Positions 45,108-54,172 of a stretch of 64,000 nucleotides of DNA are shown here, one piece after another. Every line of letters starts with the position of its first letter. The first letter of the stretch is position 1. Origin of the DNA: an uncultured Sphingomonadales bacterium (GTDB lineage Bacteria; Pseudomonadota; Alphaproteobacteria; Sphingomonadales; Sphingomonadaceae); assembly GCA_903832325.1 (NCBI GenBank), contig CAILBC010000012.1, forward strand, positions 1-64,000. The letters run 5' to 3'. The position numbers and the translations under genes are program-made. The notes beneath the pieces are model-generated. The model did not search any database. It saw only the letters and a program-made list of their open reading frames with translations, and was not told the origin of the DNA.

Positions 45108-45160
45108 GGCCTGAAGTGTAGCCAGTAGCGCAGGGCATCATCGCGCCCTATAGCAGGGTG

Positions 45161-46603
45161 ATGATCAACACGACCGACGCCCGTTCGCTGCTTTATCGCC
45201 CCGGCATGCTCACCCCGGATGATGCCTTGCGCCTGACCGCCGCTGCGCTGGGCCGGTGTGATGATGGTGAGCTGTTTCTGCAATTCATCGCCAGCGAAAG
45301 TTTCGGCTTTGATGATGGACGGCTGAAAACGGCCGACTATTCGCGCGATGCCGGGTTCGGCCTGCGCGGCGTGTCGGGCGAAATGACCGGCTTTGCCCAT
45401 GCCAACGAAATTTCCGCCGCCGCCATCGCGCGCGCCGGCGAAACACTGACCCTGCTCGATCCGGCGCGAGGGGCCGCGGCACCGCCGCCGCGCGCCAGCA
45501 ACCGCCACCTCTATACCGATGCCTCGCCGCTCGACGCGGTGCCGTTCGAGGCCAAAGTGCGCCTGCTGGAATCGATCGATGCCGCGGCGCGCGCGCGCGA
45601 TCCGCGGGTGGTGCAAGTGTCCGCATCGCTGGCTGCGAGCTGGTCGGTAATCGAAATCGTCCGCGCCGACGGCTTTGTCGCCGCCGATATCCGCCCGCTG
45701 GTCCGGCTGAATGTCGGAATCGTGGTCGAATCGAACGGCCGTCGCGAAACCGGCAGCTTTGGCATGGGCGGCCGGCGGCTTTATGATGACCTGTTTCTGC
45801 CTGCGACCTGGCAACGGGGGATAGACCAGGCCCTGGCGCAGGCGCTGGTCAATCTGGAGGCGGTGGCCGCGCCGGCGGGCGAAATGACCGTGCTTGTCGG
45901 GCCCGGCTGGCCCGGCGTGCTGCTGCACGAAGCGGTGGGGCACGGGCTGGAAGGCGATTTCAACCGCAAGGGCACCAGCGCCTTTTCCGGCCGGATCGGC
46001 CAGCGCGTGGCCGCCGCCGGGGTGACCGTGGTCGATGACGGCACGCTGGCCAATGAAAGCGGCGGCGCGCGGCGCGGTTCGCTGTCGATCGATGACGAAG
46101 GCACCCCGACGCAGGAAAACGTGCTGATCGAAGATGGCATTCTGAAATGCTATATGCAGGACCGGCTTAACGCGCGGCTGATGGGCGTGGCGGCCACCGG
46201 CAATGGCCGGCGCGAAAGCTATGCCCATGCGCCGATGCCGCGCATGACCAACACGTTCATGCGGTCGGGCAACGATGATCCGGCGGAATTGCTGTCACGC
46301 GTGAAGCAGGGCATCTTTGCCAGATCGTTCGGCGGCGGCCAGGTCGACATCACCAGCGGCAAATTCGTGTTCACCTGCACCGAGGCCTATCGCGTGGAAA
46401 ACGGCCGGATCGGCGCGCCGATCAAGGGCGCAACGCTGATCGGCGACGGCCCGACCGCGCTGACCCGTATAGGCGGCATCGGCAACGACATGGCGATCGA
46501 CGAGGGCATCGGCATCTGCGGCAAAGGCGGACAGAGCGTGCCCGCCGGCGTGGGCCAGCCGACGCTGCTGCTCGAAGGGTTGACCGTGGGCGGCACCGGC
46601 TGA
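45161..46603 (+). CDS. tldD: Metalloprotease TldD
   Basis: A 480-residue subunit of the TldD/TldE (PmbA) zinc protease, which trims peptides such as microcin B17 precursor and CcdA. The TldD-specific metal motif HEAVGHGLEGDFNRKG is present near residue 265. TldE lacks it, so this is TldD. The ATG at 45161 or the GTG one codon earlier both fit. A TldE/PmbA gene is not in the window. The stop codon is part of a repeat array. Confidence 0.94.
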   Translation: MINTTDARSLLYRPGMLTPDDALRLTAAALGRCDDGELFLQFIASESFGFDDGRLKTADYSRDAGFGLRGVSGEMTGFAHANEISAAAIARAGETLTLLDPARGAAAPPPRASNRHLYTDASPLDAVPFEAKVRLLESIDAAARARDPRVVQVSASLAASWSVIEIVRADGFVAADIRPLVRLNVGIVVESNGRRETGSFGMGGRRLYDDLFLPATWQRGIDQALAQALVNLEAVAAPAGEMTVLVGPGWPGVLLHEAVGHGLEGDFNRKGTSAFSGRIGQRVAAAGVTVVDDGTLANESGGARRGSLSIDDEGTPTQENVLIEDGILKCYMQDRLNARLMGVAATGNGRRESYAHAPMPRMTNTFMRSGNDDPAELLSRVKQGIFARSFGGGQVDITSGKFVFTCTEAYRVENGRIGAPIKGATLIGDGPTALTRIGGIGNDMAIDEGIGICGKGGQSVPAGVGQPTLLLEGLTVGGTG

Positions 46604-46689
46604 TCCGGCCCCCCACCCCCCCCCAAGTGTGATCCGGCCCCGCGTGATCCGGCCGCACGTGATCCGGGAGCGCGTGATCCGGCCACAGT
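46601..46689 (+). repeat. Stop-containing 15-bp repeat array after tldD
   Basis: TGATCCGG occurs first at the tldD stop (46601), then, after a C-rich 29-bp spacer, in four 15-bp units starting 46630, 46645, 46660 and 46675. The four units keep TGA in one frame; that frame is offset from tldD by the 29-bp step. Confidence 0.9.
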
Positions 46690-46792
46690 CATCGCCCATT
46701 CAGAATCGGCGTGCCATTGTCAGGGATGAGAGAGTGCGCCAGGCTGAAAAAAGCGCCTGGAAAAACCCACCCGGACAACAAGGAACCGTGCC

Positions 46793-47221
46793 ATGCTGCG
46801 ATCGGGACACAAGATTGCACTGACCCTTGCCGCCACCGCCGCAGTGATTGCCGGTGCCGCGGTTGCCCACGCCCGCCCGCGGCTGACCGGCGAGCAGGAA
46901 CTGGCCGAGCTGCTGAAAGACCGCGTGGCCGGCAAACCCGTGGATTGCATCAACCTGCCGATGGTTTCGTCTTCGCAAGTGATCGACAAGACCGCGATCG
47001 TCTATCAATCGGGCAGCACGTATTATGTGCAGCGGCCCCGCATCGGCGCCGAATCGCTCGATCGCGACGATGTGCTGGTAACGCGGCTGACCAGTTCGGA
47101 ACTGTGCAGCATCGACACCGTGCAGCTGCATGACCGGTCGAGCGGATTCTGGCGCGGGTTTGTCGGGCTGGACAAGTTCGTGCCTTATGCCCGCCCGCCC
47201 AAGGTCAAGCCGGCCCGCTGA
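46793..47221 (+). CDS. Hypothetical exported protein (DUF6491-like)
   Basis: A 142-residue protein with a signal peptide ending near AAVAHARP (residue 29). The mature part has one early Cys in VDCINLPMVSSSQVID and a second in SELCSIDTVQLHD, which could pair. The pattern of Cys, ID and repeated short strands recalls the DUF6491 family, but this is tentative. Its end, GFVGLDKFVPY, is acidic to neutral. It stands alone between tldD and the GNAT gene. An imperfect 14-bp duplication covers its stop (47210-47237). Confidence 0.65.
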   Translation: MLRSGHKIALTLAATAAVIAGAAVAHARPRLTGEQELAELLKDRVAGKPVDCINLPMVSSSQVIDKTAIVYQSGSTYYVQRPRIGAESLDRDDVLVTRLTSSELCSIDTVQLHDRSSGFWRGFVGLDKFVPYARPPKVKPAR

Positions 47222-47303
47222 AACCGGCCTGCTGATTGAAACCGATTCGCGCCAGCCACGACCGGGCTGGCGGACCGGGCGCGGATTGGTTAGGCACCGG
47301 CGC

Positions 47304-47816
47304 ATGACTTTGCGCCTTGCCACCCCTGCCGATATCAATGCGCTGGCCGATCTGGGCCGCCGTGCGTTCATTGCCAAGTTCGGCCCGCTATATGCCCCGC
47401 ACGATCTCGCCGCGTTCCTTGACGACACGCATGTGCCCGCCAAAGTGGCACGCGAACTGGCCGATCCTGGCATGGTGGTGGCAGTGATCGAGGCCGGTGG
47501 CGCGATTGCCGCGTTCTGCAAAGTGGCCCATGCCAGCACGATGCCCCGCCACAGCGCGGCGCAGCGCCCGGCCGAAGTGAAACAGCTCTATACCGATCCC
47601 GATCTCATCGGGCGCGGGCTCGGCGCGCGGCTGATGACCTGGGCGATTGACGAAGCGCGGCGCGTGGGCGCGGACGAATTGCAGCTATCGGTCTATGCCG
47701 ACAATCCCGATGCGCACCGGTTCTATGCGCGGTTTGGCCTGGTCAAGATCGCCGACATCACCTTTCGCGTGGGTGACCACATCGATCCCGAAATCATGAT
47801 GGCAGTGCCGCTGTGA
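47304..47816 (+). CDS. GNAT-family N-acetyltransferase
   Basis: A 170-residue acetyltransferase. The start LRLATPADINALADLGRRAF is the family's beta1-alpha1, and acetyl-CoA motif A is LIGRGLGARLM near residue 97. SVYADNPDAHRFYARFGLVK is the C-terminal motif B. The substrate is unknown; the closest look is to RimI-like or small-molecule acetyltransferases. ATG 47304 is used, as the earlier in-frame stretch belongs to the previous gene in another frame. Confidence 0.87.
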   Translation: MTLRLATPADINALADLGRRAFIAKFGPLYAPHDLAAFLDDTHVPAKVARELADPGMVVAVIEAGGAIAAFCKVAHASTMPRHSAAQRPAEVKQLYTDPDLIGRGLGARLMTWAIDEARRVGADELQLSVYADNPDAHRFYARFGLVKIADITFRVGDHIDPEIMMAVPL

Positions 47817-47875
47817 TGGCGAAACACGACGACCCGGCCCCGCACCTCGGCCGGATCTGACAGGAGCTTGCGCAC

Positions 47876-48370
47876 ATGATTGCATCTGACACCCCCGCTT
47901 CAGCCCTGCGTCGAAACACTGTGCGCCGCATCGCGTTGCTGGCGACGATGCTGATCGCCGCCACTGCCGGCGTGGCGCGGGCGGAGCCGGCCGCGCTCGA
48001 TCTGGCAAAATATCGCGGCAAAGTGGTCTATCTCGATTTCTGGGCATCGTGGTGCGGGCCGTGCAAACAGGCTTTCCCGTTCATGGCCGAGCTTTCGCGT
48101 CAGTATCGCCCGGCCGATCTGGTGGTGATCACGGTGAACGAAGAACGCCAGCGCGCGCCGGGCGAAGCGTTTCTGCGCCAGGTCAAGTCAACTTTGCCGG
48201 TGGTCTGGGATGGCGACGGGGCGGTGGCGCGGCCCTGGGCGGTAAACGAGCTGCCCGCAACGCTGATTTTCGACCGCAAGGGCAAGATGCGGTTCCGCCA
48301 TCAGGGGTTTGTTCCGGCAAATACCGCCGAATATCGCAAGCAACTGAATAGCCTGGTCAGCGAACACTGA
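47876..48370 (+). CDS. TlpA-like thioredoxin-fold protein
   Basis: A 164-residue exported thiol-disulphide protein. A signal peptide ends near GVARAEP (residue 37). The active site is FWASWCGPCKQAFPF and the cis-proline is in NELPATLIFD. This is a periplasmic TlpA/ResA-type reductase, often used in cytochrome c maturation or reduction of secreted proteins. CAGGAG lies upstream of the ATG. No ccm genes are beside it. Confidence 0.9.
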   Translation: MIASDTPASALRRNTVRRIALLATMLIAATAGVARAEPAALDLAKYRGKVVYLDFWASWCGPCKQAFPFMAELSRQYRPADLVVITVNEERQRAPGEAFLRQVKSTLPVVWDGDGAVARPWAVNELPATLIFDRKGKMRFRHQGFVPANTAEYRKQLNSLVSEH

Positions 48371-48529
48371 CCCGCATACTGATGCTTGATAGGGGAAATT
48401 GGTAACGATTGCCTTCAGGAATCGGTAACAGAGTGGCAAGGATACCGCGCGTATAACCAATCCGCAGACTCGATGTGCACCCGGGGCAGGGTGTGGCCGG
48501 GCGCAGTGGAAAGGGCGGTGGCAGTGTCA

Positions 48530-49231
48530 ATGCACAGCGAAGGCCCCGAACGGCCGGCTGGATCGGGTTTGCCCGATGCAGAGGCTGGCGTGCACTCGGG
48601 CGCCGACTTGCGCGGTGCGCCCCGCTTTACCCTGCTGTTGCGCGTGGCCAAGCTGGTGGTCGACGGGCGCGAGATTTTTTGCGTGATTCGCGATGCCTCG
48701 ACCACGGGGCTGAAAGTGCGCCTGTTTGTGCCACTGCCGGCGCATGCCGAACTGGCAGTGGAACTGGCCAATGGCGATCGTCACAGCGCCAAATGCGTGT
48801 GGATGGCCAACGATCATGCCGGCCTGCAGTTTGACGAACCGATCGCGCTGGAACGGCTGCTCGATGAAGCCAAAGGGGCCGGGCAGCGGCGCTATGCGCG
48901 GCTGCGCATCATGCTCGACGGCGTGCTGCATTCGGGTGGTGAGGCAATTGCGGTGCGGTTTCGCAACATTTCCCAACAAGGCGCCTCGTTCGACAGCGAA
49001 AAATGGCTGCTGCTGAACGAGCTTGTGAAAATCGAGACCACCGTGCTGCCGCCGATCTATGCCAAAGTGCGCTGGCGCGATCATCCGCGCTATGGCGTGA
49101 CTTTTGAACAGACCTTCAAGCTTGAAGACCTGGCGCACCGCTGCAATGGCCTGCCCGGGCCGGCGGCCCCGGTTTCGGGTGCGCACATGCAAAGTCCTGC
49201 ACCGCCACGGCGCGTGACGGGCAGCAACTGA
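48530..49231 (+). CDS. Tandem PilZ-domain protein
   Basis: A 233-residue cytoplasmic protein with two PilZ domains. Domain 1 has RGAPR (28-32) and DASTTG (55-60). Domain 2 has RRYAR (123-127) and NISQQG (near 146). These are the RxxxR and [D/N]xSxxG motifs that bind cyclic di-GMP, intact in both domains. The start is uncertain: ATG 48530 or GTG 48524. Its stop codon forms the start of a palindromic element. It may report c-di-GMP to the polysaccharide genes downstream. Confidence 0.85.
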   Translation: MHSEGPERPAGSGLPDAEAGVHSGADLRGAPRFTLLLRVAKLVVDGREIFCVIRDASTTGLKVRLFVPLPAHAELAVELANGDRHSAKCVWMANDHAGLQFDEPIALERLLDEAKGAGQRRYARLRIMLDGVLHSGGEAIAVRFRNISQQGASFDSEKWLLLNELVKIETTVLPPIYAKVRWRDHPRYGVTFEQTFKLEDLAHRCNGLPGPAAPVSGAHMQSPAPPRRVTGSN

Positions 49232-49271
49232 TACCAACGTGGGGTGAGCTTGGCTCATCGCCCATCCATAT
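49229..49271. repeat. Partial copy of the 105-bp palindromic element
   Basis: TGATACCAACGTGGGGTGAGC starts on the PilZ gene's stop codon and continues into a degenerate second arm (GCTCATCGCCCAT). It matches the first hairpin of the element at 62527-62485 at about 30 of 43 positions. The central block and second hairpin are absent. Confidence 0.65.
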
Positions 49272-49536
49272 GATGCCCCGCCCCCGCCAGAACCCCATCG
49301 CACCGGCGCCCATGCGAATCATGCTTAGGGCCGGTTAACGCGGGTTTGGCGAATTTGGCGCAGACATTGCCTCGCCGAACGTCATGAAAGCGCGCAAACC
49401 GGTAAAATGCCTTTCCGTGCCGCTTTCGCGAATTTTCGCCGATCACCCGCGCAGCGTTAACCATCCTTTATCCAATTTCGTTCACCTCGGTTCGGGCGGC
49501 AATCAGCCTGCACAGGCACACTGCAAGGGGCTAGGG
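49272..49536. other. Promoter region of the FAD-mutase operon
   Basis: A gap rich in TTAA words. TTAA-N7-TTAT at 49457-49471 is one base from the CtrA consensus TTAA-N7-TTAA and lies about 70 bp upstream of the FAD protein start. A good ribosome site (GGGGCTAGGG) ends just before the ATG. No small gene seen. Confidence 0.35.
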
Positions 49537-51153
49537 ATGGCTTTCGAAATCGAGACGCAGCAATCAGCGAAAACCGCTGCCGATGCGCAATATGATGTGG
49601 ACGTGGCAATCATCGGTGCGGGCCCGGCAGGGCTGACCGCCGGCTATCTGCTGTCGCGCCAGGGGTACAAAGTTGCGATCATCGAAAAAGATCAGCACTA
49701 TGTCGGCGGCATCAGCCGCACGGTCGAACACGAAGGCTATCGCTTCGACATCGGCGGGCACCGGTTCTTTTCGAAATCGCAGCAGGTCGTGGACTTGTGG
49801 AACGAAATTTTGCCCGACGATTTCATCCAGCGTCCGCGGATGAGCCGGATCTATTACGAGGGCAAATTCTATTCCTATCCGCTGCGCGCGTTCGAAGCGC
49901 TGAACAATCTGGGCATCCTGCGCTCGACGGCGTGCATGGCGAGCTATGCCTGGTCGCGGCTGTTCCCGATCAAGGAGGTCCGCAGCTTTGAAGACTGGAC
50001 CAGCAACCAGTTCGGCAAAAAGCTCTATTCGATCTTTTTCAAGACCTACACCGAAAAGGTCTGGGGCATGCCCTGCGACGAAATGAGCGCCGACTGGGCC
50101 GCGCAGCGCATCAAGGGGCTGTCGCTGGGCGCGGCAGTGATCGACGGGCTGAAGCGCAGCCTGGGGCTGAACAAGCGCCCCAACAACGGCATGGCGACCA
50201 AGACGCTGCTCGAAACCTTCCGCTATCCGCGACTCGGGCCCGGCATGATGTGGGATGCCGCGCGCGACCGCATCGTTGAAGCCGGCAGCATGGTGCTGAT
50301 GGGCCATTCGCTCAAGCAACTGGCCGGTGACGGCCAGACCGGCTGGAGGATGACGGCCACGCGCGCCGATGGCGGCGAAACCGTGATCCGCGCGGCCCAT
50401 GCGATCAGCTCTGCGCCGATGCGCGAACTGGCGGCACGGATTCACCCGCTGCCGCAGACCACGCTCGAAGCCAGCCGTCTGCGCTATCGCGACTTTCTGA
50501 CGGTTGCGCTGAAGATCCGTTCGGACGATCTGTTCCCCGACAACTGGATCTATATCCACGACAGCAAAGTGCGCGTGGGCCGCATCCAGAATTTCCGCTC
50601 GTGGTCGCCCGAAATGGTGCCCGATTCGGACGTTGCCTGTGTCGGCCTCGAATACTTCTGCTTTGAAGGTGATGACCTGTGGGCATCGACCGACGATGCG
50701 CTGGTCGAATTGGCGACGAAGGAAATGGCGATCCTGGGGCTGGTCCGTCCGGAACAGGTGATCGGCGGCGCGGTGGTGCGTCAGGAAAAGGCCTATCCGG
50801 TCTATGACGACGAATATGCCGCCAATGTTGCCGCGATGCGCACCGAGCTGGAAGCGGCCTATCCGACGCTGCACATGGTCGGCCGCAACGGCATGCATCG
50901 CTACAACAACCAGGATCATGCGATGATGACCGCCATGCTTTCGGTGGAAAACATCATGGCCGGCGAACGCGTCTATGACATCTGGTGCGTCAACGAAGAC
51001 GCCGAATACCACGAAGCGGGCAACGAGGGCGATACCAAGGCCCTGCCCACCGCGCCGGGTCGCCGCGAAGTAAGCGCCGATAGCCAGGCCGCACTCGATT
51101 CGGTGCGGGCGGTTCCGGAACGGATTGTCAAAGGTGGCCGCAAGGCTGCCTGA
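49537..51153 (+). CDS. FAD-dependent oxidoreductase (UDP-galactopyranose mutase-like)
   Basis: A 538-residue flavoprotein. Its dinucleotide-binding motif is [20 protein letters not shown] (about 25-44), with [20 protein letters not shown] next, a pattern shared by UDP-galactopyranose mutase and protoporphyrinogen oxidase-like enzymes. The [13 protein letters not shown] motif near the end is the FAD-contacting C-terminal block. Such proteins often accompany membrane polysaccharide genes, and here a large membrane protein gene follows. Whether it is a mutase or a sugar oxidoreductase is not clear. Confidence 0.8.
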   Translation: MAFEIETQQSAKTAADAQYDVDVAIIGAGPAGLTAGYLLSRQGYKVAIIEKDQHYVGGISRTVEHEGYRFDIGGHRFFSKSQQVVDLWNEILPDDFIQRPRMSRIYYEGKFYSYPLRAFEALNNLGILRSTACMASYAWSRLFPIKEVRSFEDWTSNQFGKKLYSIFFKTYTEKVWGMPCDEMSADWAAQRIKGLSLGAAVIDGLKRSLGLNKRPNNGMATKTLLETFRYPRLGPGMMWDAARDRIVEAGSMVLMGHSLKQLAGDGQTGWRMTATRADGGETVIRAAHAISSAPMRELAARIHPLPQTTLEASRLRYRDFLTVALKIRSDDLFPDNWIYIHDSKVRVGRIQNFRSWSPEMVPDSDVACVGLEYFCFEGDDLWASTDDALVELATKEMAILGLVRPEQVIGGAVVRQEKAYPVYDDEYAANVAAMRTELEAAYPTLHMVGRNGMHRYNNQDHAMMTAMLSVENIMAGERVYDIWCVNEDAEYHEAGNEGDTKALPTAPGRREVSADSQAALDSVRAVPERIVKGGRKAA

Positions 51154-51300
51154 CTTGCCGGAGAAGGCATGCGCCGGGCCGGAACGGGCCCGGCGCAGCG
51201 CCTTTCCCGCACCCCGGGGCCGGAACCGGCCCCTCGATCCCAGGACAACCGCACCGGACGACGCCTGGTGCGCGGCGCGCAGGACAATGGCAATCGGCTG

Positions 51301-53217
51301 ATGGCTGACATCTCGCTCAATCTCGCGAATCCGGTGCCGCAAGTCGGCGCAATCGCCCGGATCGCCGAAAAGGCCGGCGCCTCTTGGCAGCTGCGCGTGG
51401 TGATCATGTGGCTGGTGCTGGTGCTCATGCTGCTGGCGATCGACGCGCCGCAGATTGCGGTGGGCCGCTTTGGCGATCCCGATGATGCGCTGCGCCTGAT
51501 GGAAGTGCGCGATCTGATCGCCGGGCAAAGCTGGTTCGATCTTCATCAATACCGCATTGCCGCCCCCGAAGGCGTGCCGATGCACTGGTCCCGGCTGGTC
51601 GATATTCCGTTGGCGGCGATGATTCTGGCGCTGCGCCCGCTGGTGGGCATGGCCTGGGCCGAAACCGTGACCGTGGTCGCGGTGCCGCTGCTTACCCTGC
51701 TGGCCACGCTGATGCTGGTGGGGCGGATGACCGCCAAATTCTTCGATACCGAAACCGTGGGCATTGCCTGCCTCGTTACCGGAATCGGCGGGCCGCTGCT
51801 GTTTCAGATGACGCCGATGCGGATCGATCATCACGGCTGGCAGGTCGTGCTCGCACTGGTTGCGCTCAATGGCCTGGCCGCGCGCGATGCGCTGCGCGGC
51901 GGGCTGGTGATCGGCGCGGCGCTGGCGGCACTGCTGGCGATTTCGATCGAGGGTCTGCCGATCACCGCGGTGTTTCTGGCGGTGCTCGCGTTGCGCGGGC
52001 TAAGGCCGGACGGCCAAGCTGCCGCAGGCTACACTGGACTGCCTGCCGCAGGCTATAAAGGACCGGCCGCCGCAGGCTACACTGGACTGCCCGCCGCAGG
52101 CTACACTGGACTGGCCGCGGCCAGCACGGCGCTGGCAGGGGCCAGCCTGGCGATTTTCCTGGGCACGCGCGGTCTGGGCGATCTGGCCACGCATTGCGAC
52201 CAGATTTCGCCGATCCACATTGCGCTGTTTGCCGTGATCATGGCCGGATGCAGCGCGATCGCGGTGCTGCGGCCGCAGCGCATGGCGCTGGCGCTGGGCA
52301 TGCTGGGGGCAACGGTTGCAGCCACGGCTGCGCTCTATCTGGGCGTGGCCCCGCAATGCCGGGGCGGCGCGTTCGTCGCGCTGGACCCGATGGTCTATCA
52401 CTACTGGTACGAAGGCGTCGCCGAAGGCATGCCGTTCTGGCACCTGCCGCTGGCCATCGCGATCGAAACGGTGGGCGTGCCGCTGGTCGGGCTGGCATCG
52501 CTGGCGGTGCTGTGGTTCGATGCCGCTGACGCCGCACAGCGGGCCTGGTGGCGCGATCATGCGCTGGTGCTCGCCGGTGCGCTGCTGATCGGCGGCTGCG
52601 TGGCGCGGGCATCGGCCACCGCCTGTGCGCTGGCGGCCATTCCCACCGGCGCGGCAGTGCTGCGCGCGATCATCGCCTTGCGCACGGTGGCGCCGCTGCG
52701 CCGCACCGCCGGCTATATCGGCATTCTGGTGCTGCTGATGCCGCCCTTGCCGGTGATCGCATTTGAACGGGCCCGCGCGCTGATTCCCGATCACACCGGC
52801 GCGCGCACGGTTTCGGCCGACATGCCGCTGTCATCGCAATGCAAATACCGCGTGGCGGCGCGGGCGCTGAATGCCCTACCCGCAACCGACCTGTTCCTGC
52901 CGCTGGATATCGGCCCCGACATTCTGGTGCGCACGCACCAGCGCGTGGTGGCCACCGGCCATCATCGCGGTGCCGCGGGCATGCGCGATGTGATTGCCGC
53001 GTTTCTGGGCACGCCGGACCAGGCGCACGCCATCGTGCGCCGCCGCCATGCCACGATGATCGCGATCTGCCCGGACATTCCGGAGCCGGCCAATTACCGG
53101 TATTACGCGCCCGACGGGTTCATGGCGCAACTGCTGCGGGGCAAAACCCCGGCCTGGCTGGAGCCGGTCGACCTGGCGCCCGGCAGCAACCTGAAATTCT
53201 GGCGCGTGAAATCCTGA
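51301..53217 (+). CDS. Large multi-span membrane protein, glycosyltransferase-C-like
   Basis: A 638-residue protein with about a dozen membrane segments. After the first helix comes a luminal loop FGDPDDALRLMEVRDLIAG, and later MRIDHHGWQ; acidic DxD and DHH patterns in such loops occur in GT-C glycosyltransferases and oligosaccharyltransferase-like proteins. A soluble C-terminal domain follows (about 500-638). Four 8-residue repeats (AAGYTGLP) lie at 241-272. ATG 51301 is chosen, as upstream sequence is not membrane-like. Likely works with the preceding flavoenzyme on an envelope sugar. Confidence 0.7.
   Translation: MADISLNLANPVPQVGAIARIAEKAGASWQLRVVIMWLVLVLMLLAIDAPQIAVGRFGDPDDALRLMEVRDLIAGQSWFDLHQYRIAAPEGVPMHWSRLVDIPLAAMILALRPLVGMAWAETVTVVAVPLLTLLATLMLVGRMTAKFFDTETVGIACLVTGIGGPLLFQMTPMRIDHHGWQVVLALVALNGLAARDALRGGLVIGAALAALLAISIEGLPITAVFLAVLALRGLRPDGQAAAGYTGLPAAGYKGPAAAGYTGLPAAGYTGLAAASTALAGASLAIFLGTRGLGDLATHCDQISPIHIALFAVIMAGCSAIAVLRPQRMALALGMLGATVAATAALYLGVAPQCRGGAFVALDPMVYHYWYEGVAEGMPFWHLPLAIAIETVGVPLVGLASLAVLWFDAADAAQRAWWRDHALVLAGALLIGGCVARASATACALAAIPTGAAVLRAIIALRTVAPLRRTAGYIGILVLLMPPLPVIAFERARALIPDHTGARTVSADMPLSSQCKYRVAARALNALPATDLFLPLDIGPDILVRTHQRVVATGHHRGAAGMRDVIAAFLGTPDQAHAIVRRRHATMIAICPDIPEPANYRYYAPDGFMAQLLRGKTPAWLEPVDLAPGSNLKFWRVKS
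52021..52116 (+). repeat. Four in-frame 24-bp repeats coding AAGYTGLP-type octapeptides
   Basis: Units begin at 52021, 52045, 52069 and 52093. Units 1, 3 and 4 differ by one or two bases; unit 2 (coding AAGYKGPA) has diverged more. They lie in a hydrophilic loop between membrane segments. DNA-level identity shows recent tandem duplication. Confidence 0.95.
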
Positions 53218-54162
53218 TTATGCCGCCCCCACGGGGGCAACATCCACCGACACCGTCATCGTCTGCCCGGCGCCGCCGTGGAACACCCCGTCCAACGGGG
53301 CAACATCGGCATAATCGCGCCCCATCGCGGTAAAGATGTGATCCGATCGCGCCAGCGTATCGTTGGTCGGATCAAACCCGATCCAGCCCAGTTCATCGCC
53401 GCACCACAGGCAGGCCCAGGCGTGGGTGGCATCGGCCCCCACCAGCCGCGGCTGCCCCGGCGGGGGGATCGTGCGCAAATAGCCGCTGACATAGGCAGCC
53501 GGAATGCCGTGCGCGCGCGCGGCCACGATCATCACATGCGCAAAATCCTGGCACACCCCGTGCCGCGCATGAAACGCCGCCTCGGGCAGGGTTTCGGTGG
53601 TGGTGGCGGCGCCATCATACGCGAATTCTTCGTGGATCGCGCGCATCAGCGCGCTGCCCGCCGCCAGAACGCCCTGCTGCGTGGGGAAAAACCGCGCCGC
53701 CCAGGCCGCAATCGCCGGCGAACTGGGCGCCATGGGAGAGGGATAGAGATAGCTGGCCGGGCCCATCGCGGCAAGATCGCGGCTGGCCCCGGCGCGGGTG
53801 CGCACTTGCGCCACGGTCGGCCCGCCCATCGCTCCGGCCTCTCCCCCGTAGTCATCGGCCAGCGGCAAAGGCGCATCGGGCGCATACATCGCCGCGATCA
53901 GCGTCGGTTCCGATACGTCGACGCGAAACCGGCTTTCTATGCGCAGGCGCGACAGCGGCTGGCGGATGATCAGGCGGCTGCGATTGACCACAAAGGGCCC
54001 GGCTTCGTCCTGGATCGACCACGGCACCGGATCGATCGTGAGGCGAAAGCTTTCCAGCATTTGCCCCGGCCAGGGCGCCGGACGCAGCCGCAGATTGAAC
54101 CGCGCCAGCCGAACCGGGCTGGCATAGCGGACCGTGGTCACATGGCGGATATCGTAGAGCAC
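53218..54162 (-). CDS. Transglutaminase-like peptidase-fold protein
   Basis: A 314-residue transglutaminase-family protein. An N-terminal beta domain (YDIRHVTTVRYASPVRLARF) precedes the cysteine-protease-like core, with catalytic Cys in HGVCQDFAHV, His in THAWACLW and Asp in GFDPTND. The start is GTG 54162, 10 bp after the ATP-grasp/alpha-E gene. Its stop codon abuts the convergent gene's stop with no spacing. Third gene of the transglutaminase/ATP-grasp cluster. The substrate is not known. Confidence 0.88.
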   Translation of the reverse strand: MLYDIRHVTTVRYASPVRLARFNLRLRPAPWPGQMLESFRLTIDPVPWSIQDEAGPFVVNRSRLIIRQPLSRLRIESRFRVDVSEPTLIAAMYAPDAPLPLADDYGGEAGAMGGPTVAQVRTRAGASRDLAAMGPASYLYPSPMAPSSPAIAAWAARFFPTQQGVLAAGSALMRAIHEEFAYDGAATTTETLPEAAFHARHGVCQDFAHVMIVAARAHGIPAAYVSGYLRTIPPPGQPRLVGADATHAWACLWCGDELGWIGFDPTNDTLARSDHIFTAMGRDYADVAPLDGVFHGGAGQTMTVSVDVAPVGAA

Positions 54163-54172
54163 CGGATTTCCG

